64,000 bases of DNA from positions 26,407,501-26,471,500 of the forward strand of contig NC_079880.1 in assembly GCF_029227915.1 (NCBI RefSeq), in the 5' to 3' direction. Below are positions 41,640-54,681 of this stretch, piece by piece. The DNA is from Hydractinia symbiolongicarpus. Lineage: Eukaryota; Cnidaria; Hydrozoa; Anthoathecata; Hydractiniidae. Every line of letters begins with the position of its first letter. Within the stretch, counting starts at the first letter, position 1. A program made the position numbers and the translations under genes. The notes below the pieces were generated by a model. That model was not told the DNA's origin. It did no database searches and was given only the letters and a program-made list of their open reading frames with translations.

Positions 41640-44600
41640 CTTAAGTGAACTGCTTTGGAATTTGACCTTAAAAATCTGATAAAAGAGACAATTGAACTCC
41701 AAGAAATAATATTCCTCTTAATTTGACATCATTGCTTGAACCCAACGATTACACTGGGCGCTGTGGTACGCTTTATTTCAAAATGTAGATAAATAAGTCA
41801 GTTTTTACTGTGGGACCAATCCTAGCCGTTAGCGCGCGCTGAAGCAATAGAGACAGTTTACAAAACTACATTTCAATGACTTTCTAACGGTATCAATCCG
41901 TTTGAGCTACAACGGTTGCGTCAAGTATTCGTACCAATATGTATTTAGAGATTTGTTTTATATATTACTAGGTTGCATCGCTTTTAACAGAGAAACGATT
42001 GACTGTGGGACTTAATTGAACTGATTTTGGACTTTGAACTTATAAATGTGATAAACGAGACAATTGGATTCCAAGAAATAACATTCTTCTTATATTGACA
42101 TGATTTTAGAAATGAACGATTACACTGGGCGATATGGTAGAGCTTTATAAAAAAATTTAGATAAGTAAGTCATTTTTTACTGTGGGACAAATCCTAGCCG
42201 TTAGCGCGCGGTGAAGAAATAGAGATAGTTTCAAAAACTACATTTAATTGAGTCTCTAACGGTATTCGTCCGTTTGAGGTACAACGGTTGCGTCACATAT
42301 TCGTACCAACATGTAATTAGCGAAATTTTTCTGATATTACTAGGTTGCATCACTTTTAACAGTGAAACGATTGACTGTGGGACTTAAGTGAACTGATTTT
42401 TGTCTTTGAACTTATAAATGTGATAAACGAGACAATTGGACTCCAAGAAATAACATTCTTCTTAATTTGACATGATTGCTTGACCTTAACGATTACACTG
42501 GGCACTGTGATAGCGCTTTATAAAAAAAGTACACAAATAAGTCATTTTTTACTGTGGGACAAATCCTAGCCGTTAGCGCGCGCCGAAGCAATAGAGACAG
42601 TTTCCAAAACTACATTTCATTGACTTTCTAACGGTATCAATCCGTTTGAGCTACAACGGTTGCGTCAAGTATTCGTACCAACATGTATTTAGAGATTTGT
42701 TTTATATATTACTAGGTTGCATCGCTTTTAACAGTGAAACGATTGACTGTGGGACTTAATTGAACTGATTTTGGACTTTGAACTTATAAATGTGATAAAC
42801 GAGACAATTGGACTCCAAGAAATAACATTCTTCTTAATTTGACATGATTGCTTGACCTCAACGATTACACTGGGCACTGTGATAGCGCTTTATTAAAAAA
42901 GGTACACAAATAAGTCATTTTTTACTGAGGGACCAATCCTAGCCGTTAGCTCGCGCTGAAGAAATAGAGACATTTCTAGACACAAAATTTCATTGACTTT
43001 CTAGCGGTACCAATCCGTTTGAGTTACGAAGGTTGCGTCACATATTCGTACCAACATGCATTAAGCGATATTTTTCCGATATTACTAGGTTGCATCACTT
43101 TTAACAGTGAAACGATTGACTGTGGGACTTAAGTGAACTGCTTTGGAATTTGACCTTAAAAATCTGATAAAAGAGACAATTGAACTCCAAGAAATAATAT
43201 TCCTCTTAATTTGACATCATTGCTTGAACCCAACGATTACACTGGGCGCTGTGGTACGCTTTATTTCAAAATGTAGATAAATAAGTCAGGTTTTACTGTG
43301 GGACCAATCCTAGCCGTTAGCGCGCGCTGAAGCAATAGAGACAGTTTACAAAACTACATTTCAATGACTTTCTAACGGTATCAATCCGTTTGAGCTACAA
43401 CGGTTGCGTCAAGTATTCGTACCAATATGTATTTAGAGATTTGTTTTATATATTACTAGGTTGCATCGCTTTTAACAGAGAAACGATTGACTGTCGGACT
43501 TAATTGAACTGATTTTGGACTTTGAACTTATAAATGTGATAAACGAGACAATTGGACTCCAAGAAATAACATTCTACTTAATTTGACATGATTGCTTGAC
43601 CTCAACGCTTACACTGGGCACTGTGATAGCGCTTTATTAAAAAAGGTACACAAATAAGTCATTTTTAATGAGGGAATAATCCTAGCCGTTAGCTCGCGCT
43701 GAAGAAATAGAGACATTTCTAGACACAAAATTTCATTGACTTTCTAGCGGTACCAATCCGTTTGAGTTACAACAGTTGCGTCACATATTCGTACCAACAT
43801 GCATTAAGCGATATTTTTCCGATATTACTAGGTTGCATCACTTTTAACAGTGAAACGATTGACTGTGGGAATTAAGTGAACTGCTTTGGAATTTGACCTT
43901 AAAAATCTGATAAAAGAGACAATTGAACTCCAAGAAATAATATTCCTCTTAATTTGACATCATTGCTTGAACCCAACGATTACACTGGGCGCTGTGGTAC
44001 GCTTTATTTCAAAATGTAGATAAATATGTCAGTTTTTACTGTGGGACCAATCCTAGCCGCTGGCGCGCGCTGAAGCAATAGAGACAGTTTACAAAACTAC
44101 ATTTCAATGACTTTCTAACGGTATCAATCCGTTTGAGCTACAACGGTTGCGTCAAGTATTCGTACCAATATGTATTTAGAGATTTGTTTTATATATTACT
44201 AGGTTGCATCGCTTTTAACAGAGAAACGATTGACTGTGGGACTTAATTGAACTGATTTTGGACTTTGAACTTATAAATGTGATAAACGAGACAATTGGAC
44301 TCCAAGAAATAACATTCTTCTTAATTTGACATGATTGCTTGACCTCAACGCTTACACTGGGCACTGTGATAGCGCTTTATTAAAAAAGGTACACAAATAA
44401 GTCATTTTTTAATGAGGGACCAATCCTAGCCTTTAGGTCGCGCTGAAGAAATAGAGACATTTCTAGACACAAAATTTCATTGACTTTCTAGCGGTACCAA
44501 TCCGTTTGAGTTACAACGGTTGCGTCACATATTCGTACCAACATGCATTAAGCGATATTTTTCCGATATTCCTAGGTTGCATCACTTTTAACAGTGAAAC

Positions 44601-44800
44601 GATTGACTGTGGGACTTAAGTGAACTGCTTTGGAATTTGACCTTAAAAATCTGATAAAAGAGACAATTGAACTCCAAGAAATAATATTCCTCTTAATTTG
44701 ACATCATTGCTTGAACCCAACGATTACACTGGGCGCTGTGGTACGCTTTGTTTCAAAATGTAGATAAATAAGTCAGTTTTTACTGTGGGACCAATCCTAG
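41640..44800. repeat. Dimeric higher-order repeat, about 744 bp
   Basis: A variant with GATAAAAGAGAC recurs at 41681, 43169, 43912 and 44656 (spacings 1488, 743 and 744 bp), so the local unit is a dimer of two monomer types. The partner monomer carries TTTACAAAACTACATTTCAA. Confidence 0.7.
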
Positions 44801-47800
44801 CAGTTAGCGCACGCTGAAGCATTAGAGACAGTTTCCAAAACTACATTTCATTGACTTTCTAACGGTATCAATCCGTTTGAGTTACAACGGTTGCGTCAAG
44901 TATTCGTACCAACATGTATTTAGAGATTAGTTTTATATATTACTAGGTTGCATCGCTTTTAACAGTGAAACGATTGACTGTGGGACTTAATTGAACTGAT
45001 TTTGGACTTTGAACTTATATGTGTGATAAACGAAACAATTGGACTCCAAGAAATAACATTCTTCTTAAATTGACCTGATTGCTTGAACTCAACGATTACA
45101 CTGGGCGCTGTGGTACGCTTTATTTCAAAATGTAGATAAATAAGTCAGTTTTTACTGTGAACCAATCCCAGCCGTTAGCGCGCGCTGAAGCAATAGAGAC
45201 AGTTTACAAAACTACCTTTCATTGACTTTCTAACGGTATCAATCCGTTTGAGCTACAACGGTTGCGTCAAGTATTCGTACCAACATGTATTTAGAGATTT
45301 GTTTTATATATTACTATTTTGCATCGCTTTTAACAGAGAAACGATTGACTGTGGGACTTAATTGAACTGATTTTGGACTTTGAACTTATAAATGTGATAA
45401 ACGAGACAATTGGACTCCAAGAAATAACATTCTTCTTAAATTGACATGATTTTAGAAATGAACGATTACACTGGGCTCTGTGGTAGCGCTTTATATAAAA
45501 ATTCAGATAAATAAGTCATTTTTACTGTGGTACCAATCCTAGCCGTTATTGCGCGCTAAAGATATAGAGACATTTTCAAAAACTACATTTTATTGTCTTT
45601 CTAGCGGTATCAATCCGTTTGGGTTAGAACAACTGCGTCACATATTCGTACCAACATGTATTTAGCGATATTTTTCTGATATTACTAGGTTGCATCGCTT
45701 TTAACAGTGAAACGATTGACTGTGGGTCTTAATTGAACTGATTTTAGACTTTGAACTTTTAAATGTGATAAATGAGACAATTGGTCTCCAAGAAATAACA
45801 TTCTTCTTAATTTGACATGATTGCTTGACTTCAACGATTACACTGGGCACTGTGATAGCGCTTTATTAAAAAAGGTACACAAATAAGTCATTTTTTACTG
45901 AGGGACCAATCCTAGCCGTTAGCTCGCGCTGAAGAAATAGAGACATTTCTTGACACAAAATTTCATTGACTTTCTCTTTTAACAGTGAAACGATTGACTG
46001 TGGGACTTAATTGAACTGATTTTGGACTTTGAACTTATAAAGGTGATAAACGAGACAATTGGACTCCAAGAAATAACATTCTTCTTAAATTGACATGATT
46101 TTAGAAATGAACGATTACACTGGGCGATATGGTAGAGCTTTATAAAAAAATTTAGATAAGTAAGTCATTTTTTACTGTGGGACAAATCCTAGCCGTTAGC
46201 GCGCGGTGAAGAAATAGAGACAGTTTCAAAAACTACATTTCATTGAGTCTCTATCGGTATTCGTCCGTTTGAGGTACAACGGTTGCGTCACATATTCGTA
46301 CCAACATGTAATTAGCGAAATTTTTCTGATATTACTAGGTTGCATCACTTTTAACAGTGAAACGATTGACTGTGGGACTTAATTGAACTGATTTTGGACT
46401 TTGAACTTATAAATGTGATAAACGAGACAATTGGACTCCAAGAAATAACATTCTTCTTAAATTGACATGATTTTAGAAATGAACGATTACACTGGGCGAT
46501 ATGGTAGAGCTTTATAAAAAAATTTAGATAAGTAAGTCATTTTTTACTGTGGGACAAATCCTAGCCGTTAGTACGCGCTGAAGCAATAGAGACAGTTTCC
46601 AAAACTACATTTCATTGACTATCTAACGGTATCAATCCGTTTGAGCTACAACGGTTGCGTCAAGTATTCGTACCAACATGTATTTAGAGATTTGTTTTAT
46701 ATATTACTAGGTTGCATCGCTTTTAACAGTGAAACGATTGACTGTGGGACTTAATTGAACTGATTTTTGAGTTTGAACTTATAAATGTGATAAACGAGAC
46801 AATTGGACTACAAGAAATAACATTCTTCTTAATTTGACATGATTACTTGACCTCAACGATTACACTGGACACTGTGATAGCGCTTTATTAAAAAAGGTAC
46901 ACAAATAAGTAATTTTTTACTGAGGGACCAATCTTAGCCGTTAGCTCGAGCTGAAGAAATAGAGACATTTCTAGACACAAAATTTCATTGACTTTCTAGC
47001 GGTACCAATCCGTTTGAGTTACAACGGTTGCGTCACATATTCGTACCAACATGCATTAAGCGATATTTTTCCGATATTACTAGGTTGCATCACTTTTAAC
47101 AGTGAAACGATTGACTGTGGGACTTAAGTGAACTGTTTTGGAATTTGACCTTAAAAATCTGATAAAAGAGACAATTGAACTCCAAGAAATAATATTCCTC
47201 TTAATTTGACATCATTGCTTGAACCCAACGATTACACTGGGCGCTGTGGTACGCTTTATTTCAAAATGTAGATAAATAAGTCAGTTTTTACTGTGGGACC
47301 AATCCTAGCCGTTAGCGCGCGCTGAATCAATAGAGAAAGTTTCCAAAACTACATTTCATTGACTTTCTAACGGTATCAATCCGTTTGAGTTACAACGGTT
47401 GCGTCAAGTATTCGTACCAACATGTATTTAGAGATTTGTTTTATATATTACTAGGTTGCATCGCTTTTAACAGTGAAACGATTGACTGTGGGACTTAATT
47501 GAACTGATTTTGGACTTTGAACTTATAAGTGTGATAAACGAGACAATTGGACTCCAAGAAATAACATTCTTCTTAAATTGACATGATTGCTTGAACTCAA
47601 CGATTACACTGGGCGCTGTGGTACGCTTTATTTCAAAATGTAGATAAATAAGTCAGTTTTTACTGTGAACAAATCCTAGCCGTTAGCGCGCGCTGAAGCA
47701 ATAGAGACAGTTTACAAAACTACATTTCAATGACTTTCTAACGGTATCAATCCGTTTGAGCTACAACGGTTGCGTCAAGTATTCGTACCAATATGTATTT

Positions 47801-50800
47801 AGAGAATTGTTTTATATATTACTAGGTTGCATCGCTTTTAACAGTGAATCGATTGACTGTGGGACTTAAGTGAACTGCTTTGGACTTTGACCCTAAAAAT
47901 CTGATAAATGAGACAATTGGACTCCAAGAAATAACATTCTTCTTAAATTGACCTGATTGCTTGAACTCAACGATTACACTGGGCGCTGTGGTACGCTTTA
48001 TTTCAAAATGTAGATAAATAAGTCAGTTTTTACTGTGAACCAATCCTAGCCGTTAGCGCGCGCTGAAGCAATAGAGACAGTTTACAAAACTACATTTCAT
48101 TGACTTTCTAACGGTATCAATCCTTTTGAGCTACAACGGTTGCGTCAAGTATTCGTACCAACATGTATTTAGAGATTTGTTTTATATATTACTAGGTTGC
48201 ATCGCTTTTAACAGAGAAACGATTGACTGTGGGACTTAATTGAACTGATTTTGGACTTTGAACTTATAAATGTGATAAATGAGACAATTGGACTCCAAGA
48301 AATAACATTCTTCTTAAATTGACCTGATTGCTTGAACTCAACGATTACACTGGGCGCTGTGGTACGCTTTATTTCAAAATGTAGATAAATAAGTCAGTTT
48401 TTACTGTGAACCAATCCTAGCCGTTAGCGCGCGCTGAAGCAATAGAGACAGTTTACAAAACTACATTTCATTGACTTTCTAACGGTATCAATCCGTTTGA
48501 GCTACAACGGTTGCGTCAAGTATTCGTACCAACATGTATTTAGAGATTTGTTTTATATATTACTAGGTTGCATCGCTTTTAACAGAGAAACGATTGACTG
48601 TGGGACTTAATTGAACTGATTTTGGACTTTGAACTTATAAATGTGATAAACGTGACAATTGAACTCCAAGAAATAACATTCCACTTAACTTGACATTATT
48701 GCTGTAACTCTGGGATTACACTGGGCGCTGTGACAGCGCTTTATTTAAAAATTTAGATAATAAAGTCATTTTTACTGTGGGACCAATCCTAACCGTTAGC
48801 ACGCACTGAAGATATAGAGACATTTTCAAAAACTACATTTCATTGTCTTTCTAGCGGTGTCAATCCGTTTGAGTTAGAACAATTGCGTCACATATTCGTA
48901 CCAACATGTGTTTAGCGATATTTTTCTGATATTACTAGGTTGCATCGTTTTTAACAGTGAAGCGATTGACTGTGGGTCTTAATTGAACTGACTTTAGACT
49001 TTGAACTTATAAATGTGATAAATGAGACAAGTGGTCTCCAAGAAATAACATTCTTCTTTATTTGACATGATTCCTTGACCTCAACGATTACACTGGGCAC
49101 TGTGATAGCGCTTTATTTCAAAATGTAGATAAATAAGTCATTTTTACTGTGGGACTAATCCTGGCCGTTAGCGCGCGCTGAAGCAATAGAGACAGTTTCC
49201 AAAACTACATTTCATTGACTTTTTAACGGTATCAGTCCGTTTGAGCTACAACGGTTGCGTCAAGTTTTCGTACCAACATGTATTTAGAGATTTGTTTTAT
49301 ATATTACTAGGTTGCATCGCTTTTAACAGTGAAACGTTTGACTGTGGGACTTAATTAAACTGATTTTAGACTTTGACCTTAGGAATGTGACAAATGGGAC
49401 AATTGAACTCCAAGAAATAATATTCCTCTTAATTTGACATCATTGCTTGAACTCAACGATTACACCGGGCGCTGTGGTACGCTTTATTTCAAAATGTAGA
49501 TAAATAAGTCAGTTTTTGCTGTGGGACCAATCCTAGCCTTTAGCGCGCGCTGAAGCAATAGAGACAGTTTCCAAAACTACATTTAATTGACTTTCTAACG
49601 GTATCAATCCGTTTGAGTTACAACGGTTGCGTCAAGTATTCGTACCAACATGTATTTAGAGATTTGTTTTATATATTACTAGGTTGCATCGCTTTTAACA
49701 GTGAAACGATTGACTGTGGGACTTAAATGAACTGCTTTGGACTTTGACTTTAAAAATCTGATAAATGAGACAATTGAACTCCAAGAAATAACATTCTTCT
49801 TAATTTGACCTGATTGCTGGAACTCAGCGATTACACTGTGCGCTGTGGTAGCGCATCATTAAAAAAATTAAATAAATTAGTCATTTTTAACTGTGGGACC
49901 AATCCTAGCCGTTAGCCCGCGCTGAAGAAATAGAGACATTTTCAAAAGTGCATTTCATTGACTTTCTAGCGGTATCAATCCGTTTGAGTTGCAACGGCTG
50001 CGTCACATATTCGTACCAACATGTAATTAGCGATATTTTTCTGATATTACTAGGTTGCATCACTTTTAACAGTGAAACGATTGACTGTGGGACTTAAGGG
50101 AACTGCTTTGGACTTTGACCTTAAAAATCTGATAAATGAGACAATTGAACTCCAAGAAATAATATTCCTCTTAATTTGACATCATTGCTTGACCTCAACG
50201 ATACACCGGGCGCTGTGGTAGCGCATCATTAAAAAAATTAAATAAATTAGTCATTTTTAACTGTGGGACCAATCCTAGCCGTTAGCCTGCGCTGAAGAAA
50301 GAGAGACCGTTTCAAAAACTACATTATATTGACTATCGAACAGTATCAGTCCGTTTGAGTTACAACGGTTGCGTCACATATTCGTACCAACAGGCACTTA
50401 GCCAAATGTTTCTGACATTACTAGGTTGCATCGCTTTGAACAGTGAAACGATTGACTGTGAGACTTAATTAAACTGATTTTAGACTTTGACCTTAGGAAT
50501 GTGACAAATGGGACAATTGAACTCCAAGAAATAATATTCCTCTTAATTTGACATCATTGCTTGAACTCAACGATTACACCGGGCGCTGTGGTACGCTTTA
50601 TTTCAAAATGTAGATAAATAAGTCAGTTTTTGCTGTGGGACCAATCCTAGCCGTTAGCGCGCGCTGAAGCAATAGAGACAGTTTCCAAAACTACATTTAA
50701 TTGACTTTCTAACGGTATCAATCCGTTTGAGTTACAACGGTTGCGTCAAGTATTCGTACCAACATGTATTTAGAGATTTGTTTTATATATTACTAGGTTG

Positions 50801-53604
50801 CATCGCTTTTAACAGTGAAACGATTGACTGTGGGACTTAAATGAACTGCTTTGGACTTTGACTTTAAAAATCTGATAAATGAGACAATTGAACTCCAAGA
50901 AATAACATTCCACTTAACTTGACATGATTGCTGTAACTCTGGGATTACACTGGGCGCTGTGACAGCGCTTTATTTAAAAATTTAGATAATAGAGTCATTT
51001 TATACCGTGGGACCAATCCTAGCCCTTAGCTCGCGCTGAAGAAATAGGGACCGTTTCAAAAATTACATTATATTGACTATCCAACGGTATCAGTCCGGTT
51101 GAGTTAGAACTGTTGCGTCGCATATTGGTACCAACAAGTATTTAGCGTTATGTTTCTGTTATTACAAGGTTGCATCGCTATTAACCGTAAAACGATTGAC
51201 TCTGGGACTTAATTGAACTGATTTTAGACTTTGACGTTATAAAGGTCATCAATGAGAAAATTGGACTCCAAGAAATAACATTTTTCTTAACTTGACATGA
51301 TTGCTGGAACTCAGCGATTACACTGGGCGCTGTGGTAGCGCTTCATATAAAAAATTAGATAAATAAGTCATTCTTACTGTGGGACCATTCTTAGCAGTTA
51401 TCGCGCGCTGAGGAAATAGAGACAGTTTCAAAAACTATATTTCATTGAGTTTCTAACGGTATCAGTTTGTTTGAGTTACAATGGTTGCGTCAAGTATTCG
51501 TACCAACATGTATTTAGCGATATGTTAGCGATGTTACTAGGTTGCATCGCCTTTAACATTGAAACGATTGACTGTGGGACTTAATTGAACTGCTTTGGAC
51601 TTTGACCTTAAAAATCTGATAAATGAGACAAATGAACTCCAAGAAATAACATTCCACTTAACTTGACATGATTGCTGTAACTCTGGGATTACACTGGGCG
51701 CTGTGTCAGCGCTTTATTTAAAAATTTAGATAATAGAGTCATTTTATACCGTGGGACCAATCCTAGCCCTTAGCTCGCGCTGAAGAAATAGAGACCGTTT
51801 CAAAAACTACATTATATTGACTATTTAACGGTATCAGTCCGGTTGAGTTAGAACTGTTGCGTCGCATATTGGTACCAACAAGTATTTAGCGTTATGTTTC
51901 TGTTATTACAAGGTTGCATCGCTATTAACCGTAAAACGATTGACTGTGGGACTTAAGTGAACTGATTTTAGACTTTGACGTTATGAAGGTCATCAATGAG
52001 ACAATTGAACTCCAAGAAATAACATTCTTCTTAATTTGACCTGATTGATGGAACTCAGCGATTACACTAAGCGCTGTGGTAGCGCATCATTAAAAAAATT
52101 AAATAAATTAGTCATTTTTAACTGTGGGACCAATCCTAGCCGTTAACCCGCGCTGAAGATATGGAGACATTTTCAAAAACAAAAATTCATTGTCTTTCTA
52201 GCGGTGTCAATCCGTTTGAGTTAGAACAATTGCGTCACATATTCGTACCAACATGTATTTAGCGATATTTTTCAAATATTACTAGGTTGCATCGCTTTTA
52301 ACAGTGAAACGATTGAGCGTGGGACTTAATTGAAATGACTTTAGACTTTGACCTTATGAATGTGACAAATGGGACAATTTGACTCCAAGAAATAACATTT
52401 TTCTTAACTTGACATGATTGCTGGAACTCAGCGATTACACTGGGCGCTGTGGTAGCGCTTCATATAAAAAATTAGATAAATAAGTCATTCTTACTGTGGG
52501 ACCAATCCTAGCCGTTACCGCGCGATGAGGAAATAGAAACAGTTTCAAAAACTATGTTTCATTGAGTTTCTAACGGTATCAGTCTGTTTGAGTTACAATG
52601 GTTGCGTCAAGTATTCGTACCAACATGTATTCCGCGATATTTTAGCGATGTTACTAGGTTGCATCGCTTTTAACATTGAAACGATTGACTGTGGGACTTA
52701 ATTGAACTGCTTTGGACTTTAAGCTTATAACTGTGATAAATGAGCCAATTGAACTCCAAAAAATAACATTCCACTTAACTTGACATTATTGCTGTAACTC
52801 TGGGATTACACCGGGCGCTGTGACAGCGCTTTATTTAAAAATTTAGATAATAAAGTCATTTTTACTGTGGGACCAATCCTAACCGTTAGCGTGCACTGAA
52901 GATATAGAGACATTTTCAAAAACTACATTTCATTGTCTTTCTAGCGGTGTCAATCCGTTTGAGTTAGAACAATTGCGTCACATATTCGTACCAACATGTA
53001 TTTAGCGATATTTTTCTGATATTACTAGGTTGCATCGTTTTTAACAGTGAAGCGATTGACTGTGGGTATTAATTGAACTGACTTTAGACTTTGAACTTAT
53101 AAATGTGATAAATGAGACAAGTGGTCTCCAAGAAATAACATTCTTCTTTATTCGACATGATTGCTTGACCTCAACGATTACACTGGGCACTGTGATAGCG
53201 CTTTATTTCAAAATGTAGATAAATAAGTCAGTTTTTACTGTGGGACCAATCCTGGCCGTTAGCGCGCGCTGAAGCAATAGAGACAGTTTTCAAAACTACA
53301 TTTCATTGACTTTTTAACGGTATCAGTCCGTTTGAGCTACAACGGTTGCGTCAAGTTTTCGTACCAACATGTATTTAGAGATTTGTTTTATATATTACTA
53401 GGTTGCATCGCTTTTAACAGTGAAACGATTGACTGTGGGACTTAATTGAGCTAATTTTGGACTTTGATCTTATGACTGTGATAAATGAGCTAATTGAACT
53501 CCAAGAAATAACATTCCTCTAGCTAGTATAGTACACTCTCATAAACAGATTTTGGTTTTATACGGTCAAACCCTATTAAAAAACGCTGCTTTTAGACCCC
53601 CTAA

Positions 53605-53628
53605 AAAATCTGTGACGTCACAGATTTT
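53605..53628. promoter_or_regulatory. Perfect 24-bp palindrome with a full CRE (TGACGTCA)
   Basis: Both arms of 12 bp match without mismatch, centred between 53616 and 53617. The core TGACGTCA at 53613-53620 is the consensus ATF/CREB-type bZIP site. It lies about 200 bp upstream of the ankyrin gene. Confidence 0.6.
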
Positions 53629-53652
53629 ATCATACCTCAAATGAGTAAACAA

Positions 53653-53662
53653 GTCACGTGAC
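53653..53662. promoter_or_regulatory. GTCACGTGAC E-box palindrome
   Basis: This is a perfect 10-bp palindrome. The sequence equals the consensus of MiT/TFE-type bHLH-zip (CLEAR) sites and also fits USF. Function here is inferred from sequence alone. Confidence 0.5.
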
Positions 53663-53728
53663 ATCCAACAAATTTGCTGAAATCATCTAAAATGACGGCA
53701 CTCGACAAAACTGCTGACATCAACAAAA

Positions 53729-53738
53729 GCGCATGCGC
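53729..53738. promoter_or_regulatory. GCGCATGCGC palindrome (NRF1-like site)
   Basis: This matches the core of the NRF1 consensus (YGCGCAYGCGCR), with only the outermost left base differing. CpG-containing palindromes of this kind are otherwise rare in the surrounding AT-rich DNA. Confidence 0.45.
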
Positions 53739-53757
53739 AAATCTGTTTGAATAGAAA

Positions 53758-53768
53758 GGGAAATTCCC
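53758..53768. promoter_or_regulatory. GGGAAATTCCC, NF-kappaB-like site
   Basis: This fits GGGRNWYYCC at every position. It is located 57 bp before the ankyrin start codon. Confidence 0.45.
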
Positions 53769-53824
53769 TACTCAAATTGCGACCGCTGTTAGTTGAAGTC
53801 TGAATGTACTTATAATAAAGAGAA

Positions 53825-54632
53825 ATGAGTTTGTTTAAGAATACAATCTTGGAACTTGCAGCTAAATATGGTCACATAGAGATTGTTAAGCTGTGCAAAG
53901 AGTGGGGTGAGACAGAATTTGATTTGCCGATGGCACTTGCAGCTCTCAATGGTCACATCGAGATGGTTAAGATGTTCGAAGAGTGGGGTGCGACAGACTT
54001 TAATTGGGCTCTACGAAATGCAGCTGAAAATGGTCACATCGAGATGGTTAAGATGTTCAAAGAGTGGGGTGCGACAGACTTTTAATGGGGCCATTCTTAA
54101 TGCAGCTGAAAATGGTCACATCGAGATTGTTAAACTGTGCAAAGAATGGGGTGCGACAGACTTTAATGGGGCCATTCTTAATGCAGCTGAAAATGGTCAT
54201 ATCGAGATTGTTAAACTGTGCAAAGAATGGGGTGCGACAGACTTTGATTGGGCTCTAGATATTGCAGCTCTCAATGGTCACATCGAGATTGTTAAACTGT
54301 GCAAAGAGTGGGGTGCGACAGATTTTGATTGGGCCATTCTTAATGCAGCTGAAAATGGTCACATCGAGATTGTTAAGCTGTGCAAAGAGTGGGGTACGAC
54401 ATACTTTATTGGGGCCATGAGTCTTGCAGCTGAAAATGGTCACATTGAGATTGTTGTATTACTGCGTGGTTTTGATGTCATTCATGATGAATTGCTGCAG
54501 CATCATCACAAGCGTAATTTTTATGCAAAACTATGGAATGAGGTACTGCCAGTGGCGTGGCATCCGGATCGATTTTGGAATTGGTGTGTAGATGAGGAAG
54601 AAAAGCGCGAGATATCTAAATTATGGAAGTAA
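53825..54632 (+). pseudogene. Ankyrin-repeat protein, one frameshift
   Basis: This gene encodes about eight tandem repeats, most of 27 residues (81 nt), each with an NGHIEIVKLCKEWGATDF-like core. The repeats are nearly identical at DNA level, so they expanded recently. Short ankyrin-type repeats of this form occur in large DNA viruses and some animal mobile elements. The C-terminal tail (WHPDRFWNWCVDEEEK) is a non-repeat cap. The frame breaks at a run of four T (54080-54083), where sister repeats have three, giving a stop at 54083-54085. Reading resumes in the next frame to 54632. The ATG follows TATAATAAAGAG. The partner protein is unknown; ankyrin repeats mediate protein binding. The single extra T could be a sequencing error. 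Confidence 0.8.
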
Positions 54633-54681
54633 TGTCCAGTATTTTGATCCTGGTTGAGGTGTAAAAATCTATAATAAAGAG

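Larger units (their letters stand above)
16318..53520. repeat. Satellite array, right block, about 372-bp monomer
   Basis: This is the same satellite as the left block, continuing unbroken for 37 kb. A few sequence variants dominate: one with GGTACACAAATAAGTC and CTGAGGGACC, one with TTAGAGATTTGTTTTATA, one with CATGCATTAAGCGATA, and one with ATGATTTTAGAAATGAACGA. They alternate in long blocks that form higher-order units. The array stops sharply at ATTCCTCT (53513-53520); in other monomers the next bases are TAATTTGAC. I find no genes, tRNAs or other insertions in this block. Confidence 0.97.
53521..53824. promoter_or_regulatory. Left terminus and leader of the virus-like element
   Basis: This is non-coding sequence between the satellite and the first viral ATG. 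It begins AGCTAGTATAG. Polinton/Maverick termini conventionally begin with AG, so this may be the start of a terminal inverted repeat, but the other end is outside the window. The region is dense in palindromic motifs: a perfect 24-bp palindrome centred on TGACGTCA (53605-53628), GTCACGTGAC (53653-53662), GCGCATGCGC (53729-53738) and GGGAAATTCCC (53758-53768). It ends with TATAATAAAGAG (53811-53822) directly before the ankyrin ATG. That it is a promoter is inference. Confidence 0.7.

Noticed and set aside
1-53520. Satellite considered as a CRISPR array
   Set aside because: The period is 372 bp and the whole monomer is repetitive, with no short repeat alternating with unique spacers.
1-53520. 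CENP-B-box-like motif in the monomer
   Set aside because: I looked for the TTCG-N4-A-NN-CGGG pattern and did not find a match in the monomers I read.
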